Below, piece by piece: positions 9,444 to 17,214 of a DNA stretch of 64,000 bases. Both the position numbers and the translations under genes were made by a program. The stretch is from Pseudomonas helmanticensis (lineage in GTDB: Bacteria; Pseudomonadota; Gammaproteobacteria; Pseudomonadales; Pseudomonadaceae). The stretch spans positions 4,154,001 through 4,218,000 of the forward strand of contig NZ_FXUY01000001.1 of the NCBI RefSeq assembly GCF_900182985.1. The letters run 5' to 3'. Positions within the stretch are counted from its first letter, which is position 1, and every line of letters begins with the position of its first letter. A model generated the notes under the pieces. It was given only the letters and a program-made list of their open reading frames with translations. It was not told where the DNA came from and made no database searches.

Positions 9444-9755
9444 ATGCTGCAATCGGTTCAAAGCCAACATTTCCAGGCGCTGCGGGGACGAGTCGGCACC
9501 TTGCACCTGCCGGACGGCAGCGCGATGCAAATCCATATCGGCGAGCTTGAAGAAAAACCCCTGGCGAAAATGCGCTACAGCGAGCGCATGCCGTTCAGCG
9601 TCGAGCTGAACAGTCTGGAGCCAACCGAATTTGTCGATGGCCTGTGTGCGCTGGAGTTGCCGGAGCTGGGACGGGTCGACAACATCTTCGTATCCCGGGT
9701 ACCACCCATGGGCCGCGACCCGGCGCTGGCTTACTTCCACATCACCTTCAACTGA
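9444..9755 (+). CDS. DUF6916-like small protein
   Basis: 103 residues, with GGGAG seven bases before the ATG. The sequence (HFQALRGRVGTLHLPDGSA, MPFSVELNSLEPTEFVDGLC, IFVSRVPPMGRDPALAYFHI) matches my memory of the small beta-rich DUF6916 proteins that accompany tail-collar-domain genes in Pseudomonas and other Proteobacteria. No signal peptide, membrane helix or catalytic motif can be seen. Co-directional with the tail-collar gene and ended by a perfect palindrome (9762-9804). The family assignment is tentative; a structural or capping partner of the tail-collar protein is an inference from adjacency. Confidence 0.75.
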   Translation: MLQSVQSQHFQALRGRVGTLHLPDGSAMQIHIGELEEKPLAKMRYSERMPFSVELNSLEPTEFVDGLCALELPELGRVDNIFVSRVPPMGRDPALAYFHITFN

Positions 9756-9761
9756 CACGAA

Positions 9762-9804
9762 CCCGTGCAGGAGCTGCCGCAGGCTGCGGCAGCTCCTGCA
9801 CGGG
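9762..9804. repeat. Perfect 43-bp palindrome between convergent genes
   Basis: Two 21-bp arms (CCCGTGCAGGAGCTGCCGCAG and its exact reverse complement) surround a single G. It lies between the stop codons of the DUF6916-like gene and the GNAT gene and belongs to the AGGAGCTGC REP family seen elsewhere here. It likely acts as a bidirectional transcription end or mRNA 3' stabiliser. Confidence 0.8.
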
Positions 9805-9805
9805 G

Positions 9806-10300
9806 TTATTGCGGATACCAGACCAGGCGTTCGGCGGCGGGATTGCTTTCTTCGACAGCAAATCCCAATGCCAGGTAATGCCGTCGTGCATGCGGATTGC
9901 GGGTCCAGACCACCGTCGCCACCGGGCAGCGAATCTGTTGCGCGGCTTTCTGTACGCCTTGCAGCACAGCGCGGCCATAGCCTTGGCCGCGTGCCTGCGG
10001 GATGAACGCCAGGTACAACACGCGAATTTCGTTGGCACCGAAATCCGTGCTCAATGCGCCGATGTGGCTGCCGAGTTTTTCCACCACGTAGTGCATGGCG
10101 TTGGGGTAGTTCTCGCCCATGCCCTGTTCCTGCACCTGAAATTGCTGGGCGATGACTTGCTGCACCTGCTCCTGCTCGCCATCGATCCATTGCAGATCCG
10201 GCCGCGCCGCCTGATACAGGCTCTGCAAAAACGGCCCGTCGGTTGCCCGCGCTGGCCGCACCACCAATCCCTCTGCTGCCACTGCTGCGTTATCCGTCAT
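9806..10300 (-). CDS. GNAT family N-acetyltransferase
   Basis: 164 residues from the ATG at 10298-10300, 11 nt after the M50 protease stop; GAGGG lies upstream. An in-frame ATG at 10357 would overlap the protease gene by 46 bp and is less likely. The acetyl-CoA binding motif is IPQARGQGYGRAVLQ (residues about 97-111), and HARRHYLALGF near the end is the usual GNAT C-terminal motif. It transfers an acetyl group from acetyl-CoA to an amine; the substrate is unknown. As the last gene of the adaptor/protease operon it may modify a component of that system, or it may be a bystander. Confidence 0.82.
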   Translation of the reverse strand: MTDNAAVAAEGLVVRPARATDGPFLQSLYQAARPDLQWIDGEQEQVQQVIAQQFQVQEQGMGENYPNAMHYVVEKLGSHIGALSTDFGANEIRVLYLAFIPQARGQGYGRAVLQGVQKAAQQIRCPVATVVWTRNPHARRHYLALGFAVEESNPAAERLVWYPQ

Positions 10301-10311
10301 CGTGCACGCCC

Positions 10312-12408
10312 TCAGAAACCGCTTTCCCTGACCCCCAGCGCCGCCAACCGGCGCCACGCCACTCCGAGCAACGACTCGCCGCTACCCTGCAACACCACCA
10401 CGCCGCGCAACGGTTGCGGCGGCGTCGAGGCATCATCCAGCGCACTGAGCCGAACGCCGTATTGCGCCTGCACCGGCTCCGCGCGCTGTTGTTGATCGCG
10501 GCGCACGGCAATCGGCCCATGGTGATCGGAGGTCAACGCCTCCTGATCAACATAGGCCACGCCGTTGGTGTCGATTTCATTCAATTGCACGGCAAGCGCC
10601 GGGTGCATCGGATCGTCGGCAATGAACCGGCCATTGGCCCCCGGCTGGATCCGCCACAGTTCGGCTTCGGCCAGATAACCGCGCAGTCGCGCGCCGTCTT
10701 CGACTACCCGCGCCAACGCATCGTGGCTCGACAACCAGCGCCCGACGCTCATGTTCGGCAGCAGATCACGCACGCTGCCGGCATGCGGTGCGCGCAGCAG
10801 CAAGCGTTCGCGCTGGGCGCTCAGCCCACGGTATTCGGCGACCGCTTCGGCCAGTCGTTGCTCAACGATGCCGGCGTCGGCGGCGGTTTCACTGCGCCCG
10901 GCCTGACGCCGCATGAGCAATTGCTGGATCTGGATTTCCCGGCGCACGATCGCCAGCCGCGATTCAAGATCCGGTGACTCCAGTTCGATCAGCACATCGC
11001 CCTGCGCGACTTTCTGTCCATCCGTAACTTTCACCGCTTTGACCCGCGCCGCCGTCGGTGCGTGCAGGGCACTGGCGCGCCCGGCTTCAAGCATGGTCGG
11101 CAACTCCACCGAACTGCGCCACGGCACACTCACCACCAGCAACAATCCGAGCAGTGCCAGCGCACTGAGCAACACGCGCGGGGCGTGCGCCTGCTCACGG
11201 CGACTCCACCACTGGCGCCACTCACGCATGATCGGCAGAAAGATGAACCACACCAGTTCCACCAGCATCAGGAAGATCCCCAACACCTTGAAGAACAGGT
11301 GATAGACCGCCAGCGCGATCCCGAAAAACAACGCCGCACGCCATAACCACGAGCCATACCCCCAGATCAGCAAACGCCGTTGCATCTTCGGCGACCAAGG
11401 CTCCGGCGCGGGTGCGCCATAGCCGAACAAAAACTCACGCAAGCGCCAGCGACACAAGGCAAACGCGCGGCCCTGCAGATTGTCGACTTCCCAGAAGTCA
11501 CTGATCAGAAAATAGCCATCAAAGCGCATGAACGGATTGAGATTGATCACCAGCGTGGTGATCCACGTGGCACTGGCGAGCATGAACGCCGCCGTGCGTC
11601 CCGGCCCGTCGGGCAACAGCGACCACGCCAGCAGCGCGAGACAGGCCAGCAATAATTCGGCGAGTACGCCACCGGCACCGATCAACAATCGTGCGCGACG
11701 ATCATTGACCCGCCAGGCATCGCTGACATCGGTATAGAACATCGGTAGCAAGACCATGAACGCCACCCCCATGCTCTGCACGCGACAGCCGGCACGCTTG
11801 GCCATGAACGCATGACCGAATTCGTGGCAAAGCTTGGCGAAGAACAGCGCCACACCGAACGCCAGCGCACCGCCGAGGCTGAACAGGTGCGGAAAGGTGC
11901 CGATGAACCGCTGCCAGTCCCGCGATACCAGAAACACACCCAGGGCCAACGTTGCCGGCAAACCGTAGCGCAGCAAACGCGGGCCATAACGTTCAAGCCA
12001 TGGCCAGGCACGATTGAGAAACGCGTCCGGGCGCCACAGCGGAATGCGGAAGAACAGATACTGATGCAGGAGGATCTGCCACAGGCTTTGCTTTTGCGCC
12101 AGGGCCTTGAGTCGATAGCTCGCCCGCTGCTGATCGTCGAGTGCACTGATCAAATCGTGACCGCGCAGAAACTCCAGCAACTGCTCAAGCTCGCTGCCGT
12201 CCAGCGGCAGGCCCGGTTCGCGGTTGGCGGCACGCAAGACTTGTTCGGCATCGCCCAACGACCAATGACGCAACAGGCGCATTGCCGCCGTACCGAGTTT
12301 GAAATAGCGCCCGCGCACCGGATCGGCCAGGGTCCAGCGCGGCGAACCATCCAATGCCGGTGCCGCGGGTGATAATTGCAGGTCGGCACGCAGGCTCGGC
12401 AGATTCAT
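10312..12408 (-). CDS. M50 site-2 protease fused to a HlyD-like periplasmic module
   Basis: 698 residues. The first 110 residues resemble a PqqD-like winged helix (LADPVRGRYFKLGTAAMRLL). HEFGH (195-199) is the zinc-binding HExxH of M50 site-2 proteases, and LNPFMRFDGYF (about 290-300) supplies the third zinc ligand region. Multiple membrane helices surround these. After a last helix near residue 425 comes a biotinyl-lipoyl/HlyD module (APTAARVKAVKVTDGQKV) with a short hairpin and beta-barrel. The catalytic residues are intact. The ATG directly follows the stop of the GAF-HlyD gene, so translation is probably coupled. Proteins of this layout are annotated as peptidase M50 or adaptor subunits; whether they cut or transport the LEPR-XLL protein is inference. 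Confidence 0.88.
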   Translation of the reverse strand: MNLPSLRADLQLSPAAPALDGSPRWTLADPVRGRYFKLGTAAMRLLRHWSLGDAEQVLRAANREPGLPLDGSELEQLLEFLRGHDLISALDDQQRASYRLKALAQKQSLWQILLHQYLFFRIPLWRPDAFLNRAWPWLERYGPRLLRYGLPATLALGVFLVSRDWQRFIGTFPHLFSLGGALAFGVALFFAKLCHEFGHAFMAKRAGCRVQSMGVAFMVLLPMFYTDVSDAWRVNDRRARLLIGAGGVLAELLLACLALLAWSLLPDGPGRTAAFMLASATWITTLVINLNPFMRFDGYFLISDFWEVDNLQGRAFALCRWRLREFLFGYGAPAPEPWSPKMQRRLLIWGYGSWLWRAALFFGIALAVYHLFFKVLGIFLMLVELVWFIFLPIMREWRQWWSRREQAHAPRVLLSALALLGLLLVVSVPWRSSVELPTMLEAGRASALHAPTAARVKAVKVTDGQKVAQGDVLIELESPDLESRLAIVRREIQIQQLLMRRQAGRSETAADAGIVEQRLAEAVAEYRGLSAQRERLLLRAPHAGSVRDLLPNMSVGRWLSSHDALARVVEDGARLRGYLAEAELWRIQPGANGRFIADDPMHPALAVQLNEIDTNGVAYVDQEALTSDHHGPIAVRRDQQQRAEPVQAQYGVRLSALDDASTPPQPLRGVVVLQGSGESLLGVAWRRLAALGVRESGF

Positions 12409-13728
12409 CTACAGGCCCACGCTCTGGCGCAGACCGGCCAATGGCCGGCGCAGCAGGTACAGCGCCAGTGGCGCGCGGTCGCCGAAAATTTTCGCCGTGC
12501 CGCGCAGGCCGATCCGCGGCGGTGCATCGGCGAAATTGGCGTCGAGGCGGTAGGCCAGTTGCCCGCCCGCCGTGGGTTGCGCTTCGTAGGCCGAGCGTTC
12601 CAGCGTCGCGCGATGGCGCTGCAAGGGATCGCTGTCGAGAAACAGGGCGATTTCCGCGCCGGACTCCAGAGCAATCGCATCGCCCACCGCCAGTTCGATG
12701 CGCAGTTCGGCCTGATTCGGATCGGCGATTTCCATCAACCGTTCGCCGGTCTGCACCGGTTTGCCGGTCAAGCGCTCGGCGTCGGCGAACACCGCAATGC
12801 CGTCGCGTTCGGCGCGAACTTCGCTGCGGTTGAGCAGCTCACGGGCATAGTCGCGCTCGGCACGTTTTTGCTCGGCACGCGCGGCCAGCAAGTCGACACG
12901 CGAGCTGGATTCGGCATCGGCAAACGAACGCTGGGAATTGGATTTCAGTTCGGCTTCGGCCACACCCAGCGCACGCTCGGCGACATCGGCCTGCGCCTTC
13001 AGCGTGGTGCTTTCGAAACGCACCAGGACATCGCCGGTTTTCACCGTCTGATTGGGTTTGACCAGAAACTCGGTGATCACCCCGTCCAGCGGCGCCGCCA
13101 CCACGCGCCCGCCCAGCGGCACCACTTCCGCCGGCGCCAGTACCGATTGGCGCACCGGGATGAACAAGCCGAGCAGCAACAGCGCCACCAGCGCCACCTG
13201 ACGTTTGCGCGTCCAGCGCAGCCGCCACGGTTTGCGCGGTTGCAGCGCCAGCCAGGCGTGGCTGTAGGTGTCGCCCAGTTGCGACAACAGAACCTGTTCG
13301 GAGGGGTTCCACGGTACGTCGCGCGCCAGCCACAAACCGCCAAAAACTTGAGCGTCGCGATCTATCAATGGCAGCCAGAACACCTGCGCGGCGGACAAAT
13401 CGCGCCAGTCCGCCTGAATCGATTCGCTGACCCATTGCGGCGCAATCACCCGTGCCTGCTTCAGCAGATCCTGCTTGAACAACTGCGCCACGGCCTGTTC
13501 GACGAAGGCCACGAACGGCGCGTTCGGCTCCACCGCGCTGATCCCGGTCACGGCTTGCACCTTACCGGCGATCAGCAACGCCGCATGGCGAAAACCAAAC
13601 AGCGCCTGACCGTCATTGACCAGGCTGTAGGCCAGTTGTGCAGTATCGCGGGCGGCGCGGGTCTGCCGTTCAAGATCAAGAAACCTGGCGAACACCTGCT
13701 CGGCGCCGCCACTCACCGGGGCGTTCAC
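12409..13728 (-). CDS. GAF-like / HlyD-family membrane adaptor
   Basis: 439 residues. The N-terminal 165 residues look like a GAF-type sensor (AQLAYSLVNDGQALFGFRHAALL, FWLPLIDRDAQVFGGLWLA). One membrane helix follows at about 178-195 (ALVALLLLGLFIPV). Then comes a periplasmic HlyD module: a lipoyl half-motif (APLDGVITEFLVKPNQTVKTGDVL), an alpha hairpin rich in A/E/R, and a barrel domain. The GAF-like part would lie in the cytoplasm. Its start overlaps the preceding adaptor gene by 4 nt (ATGA) and its TAG abuts the ATG of the M50 gene, so the three form one translationally coupled operon. It could couple a cytoplasmic signal to envelope export; that is inference. The GAF assignment needs a profile search. 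Confidence 0.8.
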   Translation of the reverse strand: MNAPVSGGAEQVFARFLDLERQTRAARDTAQLAYSLVNDGQALFGFRHAALLIAGKVQAVTGISAVEPNAPFVAFVEQAVAQLFKQDLLKQARVIAPQWVSESIQADWRDLSAAQVFWLPLIDRDAQVFGGLWLARDVPWNPSEQVLLSQLGDTYSHAWLALQPRKPWRLRWTRKRQVALVALLLLGLFIPVRQSVLAPAEVVPLGGRVVAAPLDGVITEFLVKPNQTVKTGDVLVRFESTTLKAQADVAERALGVAEAELKSNSQRSFADAESSSRVDLLAARAEQKRAERDYARELLNRSEVRAERDGIAVFADAERLTGKPVQTGERLMEIADPNQAELRIELAVGDAIALESGAEIALFLDSDPLQRHRATLERSAYEAQPTAGGQLAYRLDANFADAPPRIGLRGTAKIFGDRAPLALYLLRRPLAGLRQSVGL

Positions 13729-14504
13729 TTGAGCTCCGGAAAGCGCGCCGTACCGCTCATGCCGGCGAGCAAGCCTTTGGATTCCGGCATCGTCGCGACC
13801 AGCAACAAGGTCTGACTGCCCTCATCGATACGCGCACCAAGGCGCTTGACCGTGGCGTCAAGCGGCTGGCCTGTTTCATCGGGAACGAAGCTGAACGTCT
13901 GGCCGGGTTTGAGCCTGGCCATCCAGCGCGAGGGCACCAGCAAATGAATTTCCAGGGTGCGGTTATCCACCACATCGAGCAGTGGCGCGCCGGCCGGCAC
14001 GCTTTCGAAACGTTGCACCTTGCGCTCGACCACTTGCCCGTCGAACGGCGCGATCACGCTGCAACGTTTGACCTGCACCTGATAAACCTGGGATTGCGCC
14101 TGGGTTTCGCTGACCTTGGCCTCGGCCCGCGCCACTTCAAAACGCCCGACGGAATTCAGTGCGGCGAGTTGCTTGTTGTGCGACAACTCTTCGCCGGCAC
14201 CACGGCTGGCGGCCTGCGCGGCGTTGAGTTGCGCCTGATAGGCCGAGCAGTCGAATTTTGCCAGCGTATCGCCCTTCTTGAACGACTCGCCCTCGCTGAA
14301 CGGCAACTCGACAATCCGCCCGGACAGCTCGCTAGCCAGAACGGCCTGATCGCGAGCGCGAAGCACGCCCCGCGCTTCACTGCTCGAAGCCTGCGCACCC
14401 GCCGCGCCTTGATCCAGCAGCGGATCGTCTGGCCCGGGCGTTTGCGCCTGAACTGCACACGTAACCAAGGTCAATCCAATAACCCAACCACGAAAACGCT
14501 GCAT
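13725..14504 (-). CDS. Periplasmic adaptor (RND/HlyD membrane-fusion type)
   Basis: 259 residues with a Sec signal peptide (MQRFRGWVIGLTLVTCAVQA). The mature part shows ELSGRIVELPFSEGESFKKGDTL, a lipoyl half, a coiled-coil hairpin, and IAPFDGQVVERKVQRFESVPAGAPL, the second lipoyl half, then a barrel. This is the core of a membrane-fusion protein but short for the family (typically 350-400), and no inner-membrane pump gene follows. GGGAG precedes the ATG. It is the first gene of the adaptor/GAF-HlyD/M50 operon, with its promoter presumably in 14505-14650. Confidence 0.85.
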   Translation of the reverse strand: MQRFRGWVIGLTLVTCAVQAQTPGPDDPLLDQGAAGAQASSSEARGVLRARDQAVLASELSGRIVELPFSEGESFKKGDTLAKFDCSAYQAQLNAAQAASRGAGEELSHNKQLAALNSVGRFEVARAEAKVSETQAQSQVYQVQVKRCSVIAPFDGQVVERKVQRFESVPAGAPLLDVVDNRTLEIHLLVPSRWMARLKPGQTFSFVPDETGQPLDATVKRLGARIDEGSQTLLLVATMPESKGLLAGMSGTARFPELK

Positions 14505-14658
14505 GACCGCTACTCCCTGACGGATGTGCGGAGTCTACGACAGCGGGGGTTAGCGTCAAGCGAAAGGCCATTACTCCTTGGAAATGTAATGTTTCAAAAC
14601 AGCTCGCAGGCTTCTATCTGTTTAAAAGCTGTAGGCACGCTCCCTCTTCCTACACGAC

Positions 14659-14874
14659 TTAGAGAACCTGCCGCAGGCTCAAACTGAAAGCGGCGATAGA
14701 CAGGGCGTCAGTGTCAGTAAATGCGCTGAAATTGACCGTTCCTCGCAACAAACGCTCATACAGAGGCAAGTAAACAACTTGACCCTGAAGGGTATGAGCA
14801 ACAAAAACTGACTCGCCGGTGCTGGAGAGAAACCAGACGAGTGAGTCTGTAATCATGGGGTGGTTGACCTGCAT
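14659..14874 (-). CDS. Small hypothetical ORF
   Basis: 71 residues beginning MQVNHPMITDSLVWFLSS. I do not recognise it. It has no membrane segment or known motif, and only a weak GAG lies before the ATG. Its composition (few Arg/Pro, balanced hydrophobics) is more protein-like than most antisense frames nearby, and it fills a gap between two real genes. It may be a genuine small protein or a remnant of a longer gene. Confidence 0.3.
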   Translation of the reverse strand: MQVNHPMITDSLVWFLSSTGESVFVAHTLQGQVVYLPLYERLLRGTVNFSAFTDTDALSIAAFSLSLRQVL

Positions 14875-14945
14875 GACGCACTCAATCTAGGATTGCCTTA
14901 CTCAACCCCGTACGTAGCGATTCAGTTCGCTGGCAGTTGGGGATG

Positions 14946-14971
14946 AAAAAACCGGCTTAGGCCGGTTTTTT
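14946..14971 (+). terminator. Bidirectional intrinsic terminator hairpin
   Basis: AAAAAACCGGC, loop TTAG, GCCGGTTTTTT: a strong GC stem flanked by A and T tracts. No gene on the plus strand ends before it, yet the NYN gene starts only 20 nt downstream. It may end an unrecognised small RNA or be an attenuator for the NYN gene. Confidence 0.7.
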
Positions 14972-14991
14972 CGTTTCTGATTATTTTTTTT

Positions 14992-15681
14992 GTGCGCACC
15001 GCTTTTTTCGTCGATGGCTATAACCTGTTTTACGGATTACTCGCTGGCACTCCCTATAAATGGCTGAATTTACGCAGCCTGTTAACGCACATAGCTTTTG
15101 TCGAAAATCCTCAGAGTTCAGTCGTCTCGATTGATTACTTCACCTCGCCGATCAAACCCCAACTGGCAACTCGCGGCCGCGTTTCCAAAGAAGCGCAGGA
15201 TGCATACGTGCGGGCTGTGCGCGCCAGCAACGTCACCGTGCATTTCGGTCGTCATCAATTGGAGCCGGCAAAAGCGCCAAGGTTTGTCGATAAACACACC
15301 CAGGCGTCACGTCAGGACAAAGTCGATATCTGGAAGCTGGAAGAAAAGGAAACCGATGTTCACATAGCAATCAGCATGTATCGCGCTGCAAGCCGGCAAC
15401 TGATGTATGAGGGGGCCGAGCGCCTTGAGCAGATCATTCTGGTATCCAGTGACACCGATATGACCCCTGCCTTGAAGGCGCTTCGAACAGATTTTCCCGG
15501 CCTGATCATCGGCGTGATCCTCCCACACAGGTCCGGATCTGTCCGGCCCCTCCCAGGTTCTTTGAAAGACAACTCACATTGGTTGAGACGATTTATTTCT
15601 GCTGAAGAACTGCGACTTCATCAGCTCCCAAGCCGAGTTGCCACTCACAAGAAACCAGCGATCAAACCGGATTACTGGTAG
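14992..15681 (+). CDS. NYN domain protein (PIN-like ribonuclease family)
   Basis: 229 residues starting at GTG 14992. FVDGYNLFYG (6-15) opens the NYN/LabA (DUF88) fold; acidic residues D8, D122 (ETDVHIAISMY), D154 and D156 (LVSSDTDMTPAL) occupy the metal-binding positions of PIN-like nucleases. The family is thought to cleave RNA, and this protein is likely cytosolic. The start has no Shine-Dalgarno: the 20 nt before it are T-rich and run directly into a terminator hairpin. The N-terminal motif is at its normal place, so the protein is not obviously truncated. The gene converges with the OMF gene, and the two overlap by 20 bp at their 3' ends. Confidence 0.82.
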   Translation: MRTAFFVDGYNLFYGLLAGTPYKWLNLRSLLTHIAFVENPQSSVVSIDYFTSPIKPQLATRGRVSKEAQDAYVRAVRASNVTVHFGRHQLEPAKAPRFVDKHTQASRQDKVDIWKLEEKETDVHIAISMYRAASRQLMYEGAERLEQIILVSSDTDMTPALKALRTDFPGLIIGVILPHRSGSVRPLPGSLKDNSHWLRRFISAEELRLHQLPSRVATHKKPAIKPDYW

Positions 15682-17116
15682 GAGCTTTCGCCAGCGGATA
15701 CACCGACTCCCATCCCCCACCCAACGCCTTGTACAACCCGACCATCGCCAGCGATACGCCGGTCGAGCTTTCCACCCACTGCTCCTGCGTCGCCAGCAGT
15801 GCGCCTTGCACCGTCAGCACGTTAACGAAATCGACTACGCCTTCGACGTATTGCTGTTGCGCGGTACGCAGGGCGATCTGGTTCTGGCGCACGGCTTCGG
15901 CGAGGCTGTCGCGGCGGCGTTGACTGGCGTTGTAGGCAGTCAATTGATCGTCGATTTCGTGCCAGGCGCGCAGCACGGTTTGCTGGTAGGCGATGGCCGC
16001 TTCCTGTTGCTGGGCTTCGCGCAATTGCAGCACGCCGCGCAGGCGGCCGCCGTCGAACAATGGCAGGCTGAATTGCGGGCCGATACCGAAAGCACGCGAG
16101 CCCCACGAGCCGAAATCGCTGAGCTGCATGGCTTGCGAACCGAGGTTGCCGGACAGGGTGATGCGCGGATAGAAATCGCCCTTGGCCACGCCAATGTTGG
16201 CGGTCGCCGCATGCAGACGAGATTCGGCCTGGCGAATGTCCGGACGCCGCTCGGCCAGTTGCGACGGCAAGCCGATGGCGACCTGCAGTGGCGACTGCGG
16301 CACCGCAGCGTCTGTGGATAACTCTTTGGCCAAAGCCTGTGGCGGTTCCCCCATCAACAGACTGATCGCATTGATCAGTTGCGATTGGCGTTGTTCCAGC
16401 GCCGGCAGGCGCGACTCGATGGCGGCAACTTGCGCGGCGGCTTCGGCGACGTCCAGATCGGTCGCCACACCGTCGGCCAGACGCAGTTGCGAAAGTTTCA
16501 GGCTATGCCGCGCCACGTCGAGGTTCTGCTCGGTGACGGCGCGGGTGTTCTGCACCCCGCGCAATTGAATGTAGTTTTGCGCGGTGTCGGCGAGCACAGC
16601 CAGCAGCACACCCCGACGGTCGTTTTCGGCAACCTCGAGATTGGCGTCGGCGGCCTCGGTTTCGCGGCGCACACGGCCCCAGAAATCCAGCTCCCAGGAA
16701 GCGGAGAAACCGGCGTCCCAGAGATTGAAGGCGGAATCACCGTCAAATCCGGATGGATCGCTCAGGCCCTTGCCACTGTTGCGTTCGCGGCCATAGCTGC
16801 CGGTCGCGGCGGTTTTCGGATAGCGATCGGCGCTGATGACCTGGCGTGAGGCGCGGCTTTGTTGCAAGCGGCTGCTGGCCAGTTGCAGGTCAAGGTTGCT
16901 GCGTACCGCGCGCTGGGTCAGCGCCGAGAGTTGCGGGTCGTGGAAGACTTCCCACCAGCGTTCGTTGAGGGGTTCGCTGACGGCTTGGCTCGGGGCGGAC
17001 TTGGCGGGTTTGGCCCAGTCGGCGATTTGTGTTGGCTGGGGTTTTTGGAAGTCTGGGCCGACGGTGCAGGCGGTGAGACTGGCCATAAGCAACGCACTTA
17101 AAGTGAGTTGCTGCAA
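15662..17116 (-). CDS. Outer-membrane efflux lipoprotein (NodT/OprM-type OMF)
   Basis: Outer-membrane factor of a tripartite pump. The lipobox is LTAC in ASLTACTVGPDFQKPQ, followed by the usual TolC-fold repeats (SFELDFWGRVRRE-like WELDFWG, LRGVQNTRAVTEQN, ERRPDIRQAE). Length is about 484 residues from a TTG at 17116 with AAGAGG just upstream. An ATG at 17216-17218 overlaps the EmrA-like stop (ATGA) and is in frame, giving 518 residues, but the extra 34 residues are encoded by a REP pair (17124-17192) and would push the lipoprotein signal inward. I prefer the TTG; translational coupling from the ATG remains possible. It is the third gene of an MFS-adaptor-OMF operon. Confidence 0.88.
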   Translation of the reverse strand: MQQLTLSALLMASLTACTVGPDFQKPQPTQIADWAKPAKSAPSQAVSEPLNERWWEVFHDPQLSALTQRAVRSNLDLQLASSRLQQSRASRQVISADRYPKTAATGSYGRERNSGKGLSDPSGFDGDSAFNLWDAGFSASWELDFWGRVRRETEAADANLEVAENDRRGVLLAVLADTAQNYIQLRGVQNTRAVTEQNLDVARHSLKLSQLRLADGVATDLDVAEAAAQVAAIESRLPALEQRQSQLINAISLLMGEPPQALAKELSTDAAVPQSPLQVAIGLPSQLAERRPDIRQAESRLHAATANIGVAKGDFYPRITLSGNLGSQAMQLSDFGSWGSRAFGIGPQFSLPLFDGGRLRGVLQLREAQQQEAAIAYQQTVLRAWHEIDDQLTAYNASQRRRDSLAEAVRQNQIALRTAQQQYVEGVVDFVNVLTVQGALLATQEQWVESSTGVSLAMVGLYKALGGGWESVYPLAKAPTSNPV

Positions 17117-17123
17117 CTGGCCT

Positions 17124-17192
17124 CTTCGCGAGCAGGCTCGCTCCCACATTTTGGATAGCGTTTTCCCTGTGGGAGCGAGCCTGCTCGCGAAG
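17124..17192. repeat. REP pair (GCGAGCAGGCTCGC family) between emrA-like and OMF genes
   Basis: Inverted 25-bp arms, CTTCGCGAGCAGGCTCGCTC and CCACA with the matching complement, are separated by about 20 bp. They lie exactly where the OMF gene would normally begin, inside an open frame. Confidence 0.85.
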
Positions 17193-17214
17193 GCGTCGGT
17201 TCGATCAACACGGC

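Noticed and set aside
8802..9755. Prophage remnant
   Set aside because: Only the collar-fold protein is phage-like; no integrase, capsid, terminase or att-like repeats are nearby, and such proteins occur in bacterial chromosomes independently.
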